Notes under the pieces: model-generated
What the model was told of the DNA's origin: nothing
Databases searched by the model: none
Seen by the model: only the letters and a program-made list of their open reading frames with translations
In this document: one piece after another, positions 1 to 8,306 of the stretch
How the letters are laid out: each line of letters begins with the position of its first letter
Numbering within the stretch: the stretch's first letter is position 1
Origin: Lentilactobacillus sunkii DSM 19904
Lineage (GTDB): Bacteria; Bacillota; Bacilli; Lactobacillales; Lactobacillaceae
DNA: 64,000 bases
Direction of reading: 5' to 3'
NCBI RefSeq assembly: GCF_001435575.1
Contig: NZ_AZEA01000005.1
Location: forward strand, 1 to 64,000
Made by a program: the position numbers and the translations under genes

Positions 1-103
1 CGAAAATTTTGTTCAGTTTTCAAAGGTCTACTGGTTGTCGGAAGCGCTTATTCATCGCTTTTGACAACTATTTAATATTATCATGACGACCATTCAGTGT
101 CAA
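1..103 (-). promoter_or_regulatory. rRNA operon-type promoter and leader, reading left out of the window
   Basis: On the minus strand a consensus -35 TTGACA (98-103) is followed after exactly 17 bases by TAATAT (75-80). Downstream, towards base 1, comes CTTTGAAAACTGAACAAA (about 8-25), which resembles the boxA-like leader and spacer sequence found in front of 16S and 23S genes in lactobacilli. I infer that an rrn operon starts just left of the window. The rRNA itself is not in view. Confidence 0.55.
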
Positions 104-197
104 TGATTTTTTAAAATTTGTGACTTGTCGAAGAAGTCATTCTTGCGAAAGCCGCACTAAATAATATACCGACTTTTGCGAGGTATGTCAACTAAAA

Positions 198-225
198 AAA
201 GACAGATCGAATTCGATCTGTCTTT
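198..225 (-). terminator. Rho-independent terminator of tyrS
   Basis: A perfect palindrome with AAAGACAGATCGA as its left arm ends just downstream of the tyrS stop. Read on the minus strand it is followed by a T-rich tail. Confidence 0.85.
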
Positions 226-229
226 CCTA

Positions 230-1486
230 CTATTTAACTCTTGCTAAAAAGTACTTCTTCTTGCCTCGACGTACAATGACAAATTTACCATCAAATTTAT
301 TAGCCGGATTGATTTCATAATCAACATCTTCAATTCTTTCGCCATTAATTCGAATTGCTCCATTGGTGATATCTTCTCTTGCCTGACGACGAGACTTCTC
401 AATCTTGGTTGCATCAACCAGCCACTGCACAATGTTAAGTGGCTCTGAAGACACCTCAACTGATGGCATATTCTTGAATCCTTGTTCAATTTCTGCCGTC
501 GTTAAGTCGGCAACGTTTCCAGAGAACAATGCTGCAGTAATATGTTCAGCCTGCTTAACCGCTTCTTTGCCGTGAACAAACTCAGTGACTTCTTCAGCAA
601 GTTTCCGTTGAGCTTCACGTTTCTCAGGTTGGGTTTCAACCTTCTTCTGCAAGTCGGCAATCTCATCTTGTGACAGGAAGGTAAAGTACTTCAGGTATTT
701 GATAACATCATGGTCATCTTGGTTGATCCAGAATTGATAGAACTCGTATGGGCTTGTCTTCTCGGGATCGAGCCAGACATTGCCGCCTTCAGACTTGCCA
801 AACTTGGTTCCATCAGATTTTAATAACAGCGGAATGGTCAAGCCAAACACTTTGGCATCCTGGCCTTCAACTCTATGGATCAAATCAGTACCGGATGTAA
901 TGTTACCCCACTGATCGGCGCCGCCTAATTGAATTTGAACATCGTTGTGACGGTATAAGTGCAGAAAATCAATGGACTGAAGAATTTGATAAGTGAATTC
1001 AGTAAAGGAAATTCCAACTTCCAATCTGCTAGCCACAATTTCCTTGTTCAGCATCGTATTAACGTTAAACAACTTACCGTAGTCCCGCAGGAAATCCAAT
1101 AATGATAATTTTGAAAGCCAGTCATAGTTATTGACGATTTCAAACTTACCATCCTGACCAAACAATTTTTCCATTTGGGCAGTAAGGGCGTCTTGGTTGT
1201 GGCGAACCTGATCCATCGTCTGGAGGACCCGTTCGGATTTCTTACCACTTGGGTCACCGATTGAACCGGTCCCTCCGCCAATAACAATCACCGGATGGTG
1301 TCCTGCCAACTGGAATCGTTTCAAAATCATAAACGGAATTAAATGACCAATATGCATACTATCACCAGTCGGATCGATTCCAACATAAATTCCGACCGAC
1401 TTTTTGTTGACCAAGTCATTCAAACCATCATGATCAGTTTCCTGGTTGATGGCGCCACGCCACTTCAATTCTTCCAAAATGTTCAT
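230..1486 (-). CDS. tyrS: Tyrosyl-tRNA synthetase
   Basis: Class I aminoacyl-tRNA synthetase that charges tRNA-Tyr with tyrosine in the cytosol. The 418-residue length is normal for bacterial TyrRS. The Rossmann-fold catalytic domain carries HIGH at residues 45-48 and the second signature KFGKS at 228-232. Tyrosine-pocket sequences such as the QLGGADQWGN stretch (186-195) are intact, and an S4-like RNA-binding domain occupies about residues 350-418. The start ATG has a GGAGG-type ribosome binding site just upstream. The gene stands alone, between an upstream T-box leader and a downstream terminator, so expression should respond to uncharged tRNA-Tyr. Confidence 0.97.
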   Translation of the reverse strand: MNILEELKWRGAINQETDHDGLNDLVNKKSVGIYVGIDPTGDSMHIGHLIPFMILKRFQLAGHHPVIVIGGGTGSIGDPSGKKSERVLQTMDQVRHNQDALTAQMEKLFGQDGKFEIVNNYDWLSKLSLLDFLRDYGKLFNVNTMLNKEIVASRLEVGISFTEFTYQILQSIDFLHLYRHNDVQIQLGGADQWGNITSGTDLIHRVEGQDAKVFGLTIPLLLKSDGTKFGKSEGGNVWLDPEKTSPYEFYQFWINQDDHDVIKYLKYFTFLSQDEIADLQKKVETQPEKREAQRKLAEEVTEFVHGKEAVKQAEHITAALFSGNVADLTTAEIEQGFKNMPSVEVSSEPLNIVQWLVDATKIEKSRRQAREDITNGAIRINGERIEDVDYEINPANKFDGKFVIVRRGKKKYFLARVK

Positions 1487-1504
1487 CTAATAATTCCTCC
1501 TAAA

Positions 1505-1745
1505 ATAAAAACGTCCCCGGCAAAATTAATTGCCAGGGACGAAAGTTTTCCGCGTTACCACCCAAGTTCTTGCTGGAACAGGTCCAGCAACCACTCAATT
1601 CATCGGTAACGAGATGATCCGTCTAACTTAGTTAAAGACTCGGCAGCTGTATGTTCGTCGGCCATTCGCCCAGCTCACATCCCCGCTGAGTTTCTTAATT
1701 CTCAAAATGACCAACTATCGTACTGCTTCAACATCCATAAAACAA
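1505..1745 (-). promoter_or_regulatory. T-box leader of tyrS (tyrosine)
   Basis: The minus strand has the T-box core GGGTGGTAACGCGG (1550-1563), which pairs with uncharged tRNA. It is followed by a terminator hairpin with arms CGTCCCCGGCA (1531-1541 with 1512-1522 on the plus strand) and a run of T. In the stem I region GAACA is followed directly by TAC at 1649-1651, a tyrosine codon, then A. This matches the tyrS gene that follows. The hisD leader in this window has the same GAACA-codon arrangement. Confidence 0.92.
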
Positions 1746-1798
1746 TAGTTTAATCATAGTGGTTGCAACCTGCATTGTCAATGGAATCCTGATGAAAA

Positions 1799-2452
1799 TC
1801 AAAGACGGCCGTTGAGCATCTGCTGATAATACAGTCCCGTGTTTGAACGGTAATGTCGAAACTCGGTTTGTGACATCGTCCGGGTTTTCTTCAATGTCCA
1901 TTTGGCAAGCTTTGTATCGAAACTTTTAATATGAGTGGAATAATTTCCGCCCATTATGGTCTGCTTCTTAAACATGCCTCGCAAATCAGCATTCGGATAT
2001 GCATACAAATCTTTCGTTCCAAATGTATGACCCAATTCATGAATCACAACCGCCCGCCGTTTCTGCTGATTATATCGATTCATCCACGACGTGTTTAATG
2101 CAATCACACCACTATTTATTTCTGCTACACCCGCATAATTTCGCCCGAGCTTATTGGTTCCGGTAAAGACCAAGCGGGAATGGCCAATGTTGGTCGTCGG
2201 TTTAAATACCTTTTTACCTAGGGCCCTGTTCCATTTTTTGGTGGCGTATGAGATTTCAGGCGAATATTTTTTGGCATCTGATTTAACGTAATACTTGATT
2301 GTTCCGTTATAAGTCAAATTCTTGCTGGTGTGCATAGCGCTGGTAAACTTAATGGTCTGAGCTGAACTTGACTGACTGCCAATCGCAGCAAATCCGATCA
2401 TTACTATCAACGTTGTTAACACAAGAACAAAAAAAGGCTTAAACTTCAACAT
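1799..2452 (-). CDS. Secreted snapalysin/metzincin-like zinc protease
   Basis: A 217-residue protein with an N-terminal signal peptide (about residues 1-32, hydrophobic core then SSSAQT). The zinc site is HELGHTFGTKD at residues 138-148, the HExxHxxGxxD form typical of snapalysin-type metzincins, in which Asp replaces the third His. An IMGG sequence about 20 residues later could be the Met-turn. I expect a small extracellular protease or a cell-surface maturation enzyme, with unknown substrate. A distant relative with the HExxHxxGxxH form is at 32693-33523. It is probably transcribed alone. Confidence 0.7.
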   Translation of the reverse strand: MLKFKPFFVLVLTTLIVMIGFAAIGSQSSSAQTIKFTSAMHTSKNLTYNGTIKYYVKSDAKKYSPEISYATKKWNRALGKKVFKPTTNIGHSRLVFTGTNKLGRNYAGVAEINSGVIALNTSWMNRYNQQKRRAVVIHELGHTFGTKDLYAYPNADLRGMFKKQTIMGGNYSTHIKSFDTKLAKWTLKKTRTMSQTEFRHYRSNTGLYYQQMLNGRL

Positions 2453-2680
2453 TCAATTCCCCCTAATTAAACGTCAACTACTCCAATTCAATTTAAAAAT
2501 TCGTTGCCATTCCCCACTCATAATATATCATGGCACAATTTTTCCAACAAATTTAAAGTCTCAAAAAAGTCAAACAATCTTCACACTAATTTCATAATGC
2601 CAGTTAGTTGTATTTCAAAAACTTTCAATCTAAAATTAAAGTATATGGAGAATCAGTCTTCTATATAGAAAGAAAGTGAC

Positions 2681-2893
2681 ATGATGTTAAAAATTAAGTA
2701 TGAAAATGGCGCCGGCACAGAGTCCATCGAATACCAATCGGCAGCAGCTTTTGTAGCTAATCAGCGGTTGGAAATTCCTGATTTGGAAGATTATTACAAA
2801 ATCGTTGAAGTTACCTTGGATGGTAAACCGGTTGAATTAAAGGACAAAACAATCATCGGCTTGTACAAGAAGTTTGATGCAGAAGCAAAATAA
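2681..2893 (+). CDS. Small DUF4649-type protein
   Basis: A 70-residue acidic cytosolic protein with no signal peptide or membrane segment. It resembles the small DUF4649 proteins common in lactobacilli, whose function is unknown. A GAAAGTGAC ribosome binding site precedes two consecutive ATG codons, so the start could also be 2684. It is monocistronic, with hairpins directly downstream. Confidence 0.65.
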   Translation: MMLKIKYENGAGTESIEYQSAAAFVANQRLEIPDLEDYYKIVEVTLDGKPVELKDKTIIGLYKKFDAEAK

Positions 2894-2897
2894 TGCC

Positions 2898-2962
2898 GTG
2901 TGACAAACTTCAATTCATCTGTCACACAATAAAAATAGCGCGGGAAAATTCCCGCGCTTTAT
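2898..2962. terminator. Double hairpin with bidirectional terminator
   Basis: Two hairpins follow the DUF4649 gene. The first has 8-base perfect arms GTGTGACA/TGTCACAC (2898-2927). The second has arms AGCGCGGG/CCCGCGCT (2937-2958), flanked by A-rich and T-rich sequence. The second should terminate both the plus-strand gene and the convergent MerR gene. Confidence 0.8.
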
Positions 2963-2981
2963 TTGTTCGCTCAATTATTAC

Positions 2982-3413
2982 CTAAACATCTTTTATTCGA
3001 AAATATGTTTCGCCGTCTTTGACAACGCCAAAAATTCGCTGATGGTGAGATGCATCCACATAGCCTAAATCCAGAATGCTTTCATCATCTTCAAAATCCA
3101 CTCCCTTGAGCTGGGATCGCAAGAACTGGCGAAGAACGGGCAGCTGACGGTCAAATTGTTTGGCTTTGTCGACTGCTGCTTGAAGGGTAAACCCGTCTTT
3201 TAGGAATCGAGTAACGTGAAAAACGAAGAACAGCGTGTGGAGCGAATATTCTCTGGCGGCGCCTTTTTTCTGATTCAATGATTGAATGTATCCCTGCTCT
3301 TCCCAGTATCGTAATTGTCGGCCCGAGACACCTGTAATCTGTTGTACCTGACCGATTCCAAAGATCAATTTGTCTGTATCAATAAACGCATCGCTGCCGT
3401 TCAACTCTGCCAT
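2982..3413 (-). CDS. MerR-family transcriptional regulator
   Basis: A 143-residue DNA-binding protein. The N-terminal MerR-type winged helix-turn-helix reads FGIGQVQQITGVSGRQLRYW and continues with EEQGYI, the usual helix-turn-helix plus RYWEE wing signature. The rest is a helical region plus a short tail and has no cysteine cluster, so the ligand cannot be guessed. AGGTGA stands just before three in-frame candidate starts (GTG 3422, ATG 3416, ATG 3413). I prefer 3413 on spacing. It reads away from the small membrane-protein gene at 3540, which it might control. Confidence 0.8.
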   Translation of the reverse strand: MAELNGSDAFIDTDKLIFGIGQVQQITGVSGRQLRYWEEQGYIQSLNQKKGAAREYSLHTLFFVFHVTRFLKDGFTLQAAVDKAKQFDRQLPVLRQFLRSQLKGVDFEDDESILDLGYVDASHHQRIFGVVKDGETYFRIKDV

Positions 3414-3539
3414 CATTTTCACCTGACTTTAATTAATAGCTCTATTATATCAATTTTACTCCTGCAGACAAACTTTCTTAAGATGTTACGGCAATGTGGA
3501 AAATGTTTGTTATAATGCTTTTTGAAAGGTGTGAAAAGT

Positions 3540-3737
3540 ATGGGATTTTCTCCAAAGTTAATTGTGGCAGATGTTTCGTTGATCATTTCAATCGCACTGG
3601 CATTCTTCATTCAAAAGTCCGGATTTCCAAGCGATGTCAAAATTGGCCTGCTGATTCTAGCATCCATCTTCCTGCTGGTTTCCGTTATCATCAACTTAGT
3701 CGTTGCAAATCAGCGCCGAAAAGAACGAAAAAAATAA
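3540..3737 (+). CDS. Small two-segment membrane protein
   Basis: A 65-residue protein with two hydrophobic helices (about residues 6-23 and 31-53) and a basic tail ending in RRKERKK. It is probably an integral membrane protein. I do not recognise a family. The ATG at 3540 is preferred over a TTG at 3522 because AAAGGTG (3525-3531) sits at ribosome-binding distance. An extended -10 element TGTTATAAT (3508-3516) lies just upstream, and the transcript would be short-leadered. Confidence 0.65.
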   Translation: MGFSPKLIVADVSLIISIALAFFIQKSGFPSDVKIGLLILASIFLLVSVIINLVVANQRRKERKK

Positions 3738-3764
3738 AGTTGTGGAAATTCATTCCACAGCTTT
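3737..3764. terminator. Bidirectional terminator
   Basis: Arms AAAGTTGTGGAA and TTCCACAGCTTT surround a 5-base loop. T-runs lie on the plus side and A-runs on the other side. It separates the small membrane-protein gene from the convergent oxidoreductase gene. Confidence 0.8.
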
Positions 3765-3779
3765 TTCTTTTACACTAAA

Positions 3780-4649
3780 TTATTGATTATCATACACTTT
3801 CATCAATCCTTGAGTACCCAAGTCACCAAGATGAAGTTGATCGGTCATCTTTTCATATAGGTCTCGTGCGACTTTCGTGGCCGGTAAATCAAGATTCATC
3901 TCGTCTGCAGAATCCAGAGCAATTCGAAGGTCCTTTAAAAAGTGTTTGGCCGCAAATCCGGGTTTAAAATCATTCTTTAGAATTCTTGGCCCATAATTTG
4001 TCATACTCCAGTTGGCCGCAGCGCCACCGTTGATCGTCTCAATCATCTGATCAAGATCAATTCCGGCTTTCTGAGCATACATCAATGATTCAATCATCCC
4101 AGTCATCGTCCCGGCCACCATGATTTGATTGGCCATTTTGGCATTTTGCCCCTGACCGGCATCCCCAAACCGGGTGATTGCCGAACCCATTGCACTTAAA
4201 ATTGGCTTTGCTTTTTCAAAAGTATCCGGATGACCACCGACCATAATCGTCAAAGTTCCTTGAGCAGCACCAACGTCACCGCCTGAAACCGGCGCGTCCA
4301 ATACGCCAATCTGCTTGCCAATCCCTGTATCAGCAATCTTTTTGGCCAAGCTGGGTGAACTGGTCGTCATGTCAATCAATATCTGGCCGGAGTGGGCAGT
4401 ACTAAAGATGCCATCCCTGCCAAAATAAACTTCTTCAACGTCTGCTGGAAAGCCGACAATTGTGATAACCACGTCACTTAAACGCGTCACTGCTGCTGGC
4501 GTATCCTGCCACTCGGCACCCGCGGCAAGCACTTTTTGAGCATGCGCTTTTGTGCGGTTGTAGACCGTTACTTGATAACCGGCCTTCAATAAATTCTGAA
4601 TCATCCCGGTTCCCATCACGCCTGTTCCAATAAAACCAATCTTCATCAT
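3780..4649 (-). CDS. 3-hydroxyisobutyrate / tartronate semialdehyde reductase-family dehydrogenase
   Basis: A 289-residue beta-hydroxyacid dehydrogenase. The N-terminal Rossmann fold has GFIGTGVMG at about residues 5-13, followed by a YNRT turn that suggests NADP(H) preference. The substrate loop DAPVSGGDVGA and the catalytic-lysine segment GQGQNAKMANQ are both present. This family oxidises or reduces 3-hydroxyisobutyrate, tartronate semialdehyde or similar short hydroxyacids, and the exact substrate cannot be told. It starts 9 bases after the rfbB stop on the same strand, so the two are probably co-transcribed. Confidence 0.85.
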   Translation of the reverse strand: MMKIGFIGTGVMGTGMIQNLLKAGYQVTVYNRTKAHAQKVLAAGAEWQDTPAAVTRLSDVVITIVGFPADVEEVYFGRDGIFSTAHSGQILIDMTTSSPSLAKKIADTGIGKQIGVLDAPVSGGDVGAAQGTLTIMVGGHPDTFEKAKPILSAMGSAITRFGDAGQGQNAKMANQIMVAGTMTGMIESLMYAQKAGIDLDQMIETINGGAAANWSMTNYGPRILKNDFKPGFAAKHFLKDLRIALDSADEMNLDLPATKVARDLYEKMTDQLHLGDLGTQGLMKVYDNQ

Positions 4650-4658
4650 GCCACCCCA

Positions 4659-5642
4659 CTATCTATTTTTAACTTTTCCTAATAAAGGCCGCCACCATTG
4701 TTCATGATTGACGTACCAATCAATCGTCTGATCAATTCCTGCATCAAAATCAACCCTTGGCTGCCAACCCAATTCATGTCGAATTTTGGCATCATCGATT
4801 GAATAAAGCAGGTCATTTGCCGGCCGATCAGCCACATACTCGATCTGTGATTTGGAGATATTCAAATGATTAATCACTTTTTTAACAATTTGGATATTTT
4901 TAGCATAGTTGTGAGCCGCAATATTATAAATTTCACCCGCCTGCCCGCGACGCAAGACAGCGTCAATCGCCCGACAATTGTCAGCGACGTTCAACCAATC
5001 ACGCACATTCGTTCCATCACCATAAACCGGTAATGGCTTGCCTAAGATCCCATTGGTCACCATCAGCGGGATCAACTTTTCCGGAAATTGAAGCTTGCCA
5101 TAGTTGTTGGCGGACCGGGTGATATTAACATTTAAGCCATAAGTTTTAAAATAGGCCAGCACAAGTAAGTCGGCCCCTGCCTTGGTCGCCGAATATGGTG
5201 AACTCGGATTCAAATCAGCAGTTTCAGAAAACTGTTCACCAGGGCGAGAGCTGCCGTATACTTCGTCAGTTGAAATTTGAACAAACTTGTCTACCTTAAA
5301 TGTCTTAACCGCATCCAACAACGTGCTGACACCAACGTAATTACTGCGGACAAAGGCATCCGGATCCAAAATTGAACGGTCGACGTGTGATTCTGCCGCA
5401 AAATTGACAATCGCATCAACGTGATAATCATTGATAGCCGCTTCCACAGCAGTCTTGTCTGCGATGTCACCCTTGATAAACGTGTAAGAAGAATCATCGG
5501 CCACATCTGCCAGATTTGCTAAATTGCCAGCATATGTCAGTTTATCAAAATTAATAATGTGATCATGCAACCCGTCTCCCAACAGATAATGAATGAAATT
5601 TGAACCGATAAAACCTGCACCGCCAGTAACCAGAATGTTCAA
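4659..5642 (-). CDS. rfbB: dTDP-glucose 4,6-dehydratase
   Basis: An extended short-chain dehydrogenase of 327 residues. The NAD-binding GGAGFIGS is at about residues 7-14, the catalytic stretch STDEVYGS is in the middle, and YSATKAG provides the Tyr-Lys pair. It converts dTDP-glucose to dTDP-4-keto-6-deoxyglucose for dTDP-rhamnose-type precursors of cell-surface polysaccharide. The other rml genes are not adjacent, so it is either a solitary copy or supplies a pathway encoded elsewhere. RBS AGGAGGTGC precedes the ATG. Confidence 0.9.
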   Translation of the reverse strand: MNILVTGGAGFIGSNFIHYLLGDGLHDHIINFDKLTYAGNLANLADVADDSSYTFIKGDIADKTAVEAAINDYHVDAIVNFAAESHVDRSILDPDAFVRSNYVGVSTLLDAVKTFKVDKFVQISTDEVYGSSRPGEQFSETADLNPSSPYSATKAGADLLVLAYFKTYGLNVNITRSANNYGKLQFPEKLIPLMVTNGILGKPLPVYGDGTNVRDWLNVADNCRAIDAVLRRGQAGEIYNIAAHNYAKNIQIVKKVINHLNISKSQIEYVADRPANDLLYSIDDAKIRHELGWQPRVDFDAGIDQTIDWYVNHEQWWRPLLGKVKNR

Positions 5643-5697
5643 AGTGCACCTCCTGTTAAACTATTTGATACATATAATTTACCATAATTAACATAAA

Positions 5698-5738
5698 AAT
5701 GAGATTGTCTACCAATCATCCTGGTAAACAACCTCATT
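5698..5738 (-). terminator. Terminator downstream of the secreted protein gene
   Basis: AATGAG...TTGT...TACCA pairs with TGGTA...ACAA...CTCATT around a short loop. T-runs flank both sides. On the minus strand it ends the gene at 5746-6252. Confidence 0.75.
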
Positions 5739-5745
5739 ATTTTTT

Positions 5746-6252
5746 TTAGTCATCAATTGCGTCTTCATTTACCCAATAACGAGTGGCAGTTTTGTTGGCT
5801 GAAACTCGAATCCGATAAAAATCTTCACTTTCTCTTTCGCCGTCGTCATCGCGATAATAGGCTTTGGCTTTCTTATCAACGTAAACCCGTTTGCCGGTAT
5901 GGCCGTTGATCTTTTTCCAACTATATGTGCGGTTGTTCTTCTTAGCGCCGGGTACATAGCGATAAAGCTTTTCCTCGCGGTAATCTTCATCGAGCACCGT
6001 TTTGAAGTTAACGATCCGATATTTAACACTAAATACCCTTGATGCTTGGAAATAAAGTGGCCGCACGGATCCTTTGTTCAGGTCCGATTTGCCGGAATAT
6101 TCAGTATCGATTGTTTCCCCAATTTTATTCACCTGTGCTGCTTTGGTTGTTGAAATATCATTGTTGTGGGTGTGGATGCTGGCAGAAAAGCCAATCATCG
6201 TCAGTGGAATTAGCAGAAGCATTGCGGCATCCGTCAGTTCAAACTTTTTCAT
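5746..6252 (-). CDS. Secreted or membrane-anchored hypothetical protein (YREE-VPG family)
   Basis: A 168-residue protein with an N-terminal hydrophobic segment (about residues 8-24) that could be a signal peptide or anchor. The C-terminal half matches, residue by residue, the lipoprotein at 12804-13295. Shared features include YREE-LY-YVPG, the TYSWK/TYSWD turn, VYVDKKA, FYRI and a final YWVN-D. The family is unknown to me. Two paralogues with different N-terminal export signals suggest a conserved extracellular domain of about 90 residues. Confidence 0.55.
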   Translation of the reverse strand: MKKFELTDAAMLLLIPLTMIGFSASIHTHNNDISTTKAAQVNKIGETIDTEYSGKSDLNKGSVRPLYFQASRVFSVKYRIVNFKTVLDEDYREEKLYRYVPGAKKNNRTYSWKKINGHTGKRVYVDKKAKAYYRDDDGERESEDFYRIRVSANKTATRYWVNEDAIDD

Positions 6253-6519
6253 CTTAATCGCCCTCCAATATTGATTCTTGAATCCATTTTCTATTATGAT
6301 CCCTTATTCACACTATAATCATATATGAATATGTGTGGGAAGTTGTGAAGAAAGTGTGAAGATTGTTGGAAGGTTTTGAATTAATATTTCACTGAAGGCC
6401 ATCTTGGCGATGAATTAAAACCCCATTTCGAAAACAAAAGAGACGCACAGTAATGAATAAATCATCCATCCCTGCATGCCTCTAATTACGCTCTTAGCCT
6501 TAACCGGCTTCGCTGCGCA

Positions 6520-7689
6520 TTACTTCATCTCATATGCCTTTTTAAACAGTTCTACAATTTCTTCCTTTGTGCCTTTGCGTGGGTTTGAGAAAGCATTTCC
6601 GTCCTTTAAAGCATTTTCTGCCATCAACTCAAAGTCTTCAGGTTTGGCACCAATTGCCTTAATGCTGCGTGGAATGTGAACATCATCGGCCATTTGACGC
6701 ATTGCTTTGATTGAAAGTTCTGCCGCATCTCTGGTTGATAAGCCATCAGTATTTTCACCCATTGCCTTTGCGAGTTGAGCAAATCGTTCAGGGCATGCAA
6801 CCAAGTTGTATTCCTCAACAATTGGCAACAGCATTGCACAGCAGACACCATGGGGTGCATCATATTGGCCGCCAAGCTGGTGAGTCATGGCATGAACATA
6901 ACCTAAGTCAGCATTATTAAAGGCCATACCACCCAACATTTCTGCTTCAACCATTTTGGTTCGAGCTTCCAGATTATGACCGTTCGCAACGGCTTCACGC
7001 AAGCTTTCTTCACATAATTTAATTGCTTGAATACATTGACCATCGGTGATTTCGTTACGGTTGGTTGACACATATGGTTCGATTGACTGGACAAATGTAT
7101 CCATTCCGGTAGCGGCAGTCATTGCGGCTGGTACATCCAGTTCCAACATTGGATCATTAAACGAAACCAGTGGAATATTACGCCATGAGACAACTACAAA
7201 CTTTAACTTGGTTTTCTCGTTGGTGATAACACAGTGTCTCGTAAGTTCCGAAGCTGTTCCGGCAGTCGTATTGACAGCCATCAATGGCGGAAGTGAATTT
7301 TCCAAAGTTTCGATTCCGGCCAACTTCGTAATATCATCACCGTTGGTCAAAATGATGCCGGTTCCTTTGCCGCAGTCGTGAGCTGAACCGCCGCCAACCG
7401 TGATAATACTGTCACAGTCGTTGTCCAGATAGACTTTCTTAGCGGCTTCAATGTTACGAATCTTTGGATTGGGTTCAACTCCGTCAAAAATGACATTCGT
7501 GACGCCAGCGGCTTTTAACGAATCAAGGGTTTGAGCAACCGGACCGTTATCCATGCCCCGCAGAAACTTGTCAGTCACAATCAGCGGCTTTTTCATGTTC
7601 AGCATCTTTGCCCGATCACCGATTTTCTTAATGACCCCTTTGCCAAAGAAGTTAACACTTGGCATCAAAAAATCAAAATTTTCTTTCAT
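6520..7689 (-). CDS. Iron-containing alcohol dehydrogenase, 1,3-propanediol dehydrogenase type
   Basis: A 389-residue group III Fe-dependent alcohol dehydrogenase. The N-terminal FLMPSVNFFGKG and the NAD-binding GGGSAHDCGKGTG (about residues 98-110) are typical. The metal-binding HAMTHQLGG and APHGVCCAMLLP segments supply the conserved histidines. The N-terminus strongly resembles lactobacillus enzymes that reduce 3-hydroxypropionaldehyde to 1,3-propanediol with NADH. The role is probably redox balancing, but lactaldehyde or methanol-type substrates cannot be excluded. A glycerol facilitator gene lies 2.5 kb away. A weak cre-like half site lies in its upstream region. Confidence 0.85.
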   Translation of the reverse strand: MKENFDFLMPSVNFFGKGVIKKIGDRAKMLNMKKPLIVTDKFLRGMDNGPVAQTLDSLKAAGVTNVIFDGVEPNPKIRNIEAAKKVYLDNDCDSIITVGGGSAHDCGKGTGIILTNGDDITKLAGIETLENSLPPLMAVNTTAGTASELTRHCVITNEKTKLKFVVVSWRNIPLVSFNDPMLELDVPAAMTAATGMDTFVQSIEPYVSTNRNEITDGQCIQAIKLCEESLREAVANGHNLEARTKMVEAEMLGGMAFNNADLGYVHAMTHQLGGQYDAPHGVCCAMLLPIVEEYNLVACPERFAQLAKAMGENTDGLSTRDAAELSIKAMRQMADDVHIPRSIKAIGAKPEDFELMAENALKDGNAFSNPRKGTKEEIVELFKKAYEMK

Positions 7690-7938
7690 AATTTCTTCCT
7701 CCTAAAAAATAATTCAATTTATAAACCGCTTTCATGCTAACATCTTGTGAAAAATATGTAAATAGGCTCAACAAGCAGTTCAGCCCCTTTAAACAAATTC
7801 GGTTAGGGACTTTTTTTACTTGTAAATAAAGGGTTTTTAATAGAACTATGTTTACAAATCGACTGGTTCTCCCACCCATCGACGCCATTAGAAGTGAAAA
7901 GATTGTGAATAAATATACGATTGTTTTTGATTAGGTCA

Positions 7939-8265
7939 TTGACCTTATCCCAAAATTATCCTACAATGAAATAAATTTTAATTTACTTAAGTGTAGATGA
8001 GAAGAGTAACGCTTTTAAGCTGATAAAGAGAGCTTCGGTTGGTGAAAGAAGACTGATTAAAAACGTGAAGATGATCTCTGAACTCCGATGCGGTCCAAGG
8101 GCCAATTCGACGTCAGCAAGCGTTACTTTGCCGAGTATCCTATATTTTTGTATAGCGTACTTATTGAGGCTGGGGTTGTGAAACTCCAGTAAAGCCAGGT
8201 GGTATCGTGGAAAAGCCTTCACCCTGAACAATGTTAACGGCATTGCTCAGGGTGAAGGCTTTTTT
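7939..8265 (+). promoter_or_regulatory. Promoter and T-box leader of the transsulfuration gene
   Basis: The promoter is TTGACC (7939-7944), a 17-base spacer and TACAAT (7962-7967). The leader holds a stem I with GGTTGGTGAAA, a T-box core AGGTGGTATCGTGG (8197-8210, slightly non-consensus) and a terminator with 16-base perfect arms (8212-8227 and 8247-8262) before a T-run. The specifier is unclear: GAACT is followed by CCG and then ATG, with a TGC overlapping at 8089-8091. Met or Cys would suit the gene. The rest of 7690-7938 shows nothing I can name. Confidence 0.88.
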
Positions 8266-8306
8266 AATTTATTCAACTATTTAATTATCTAAAGGAGAAA
8301 GATCAT

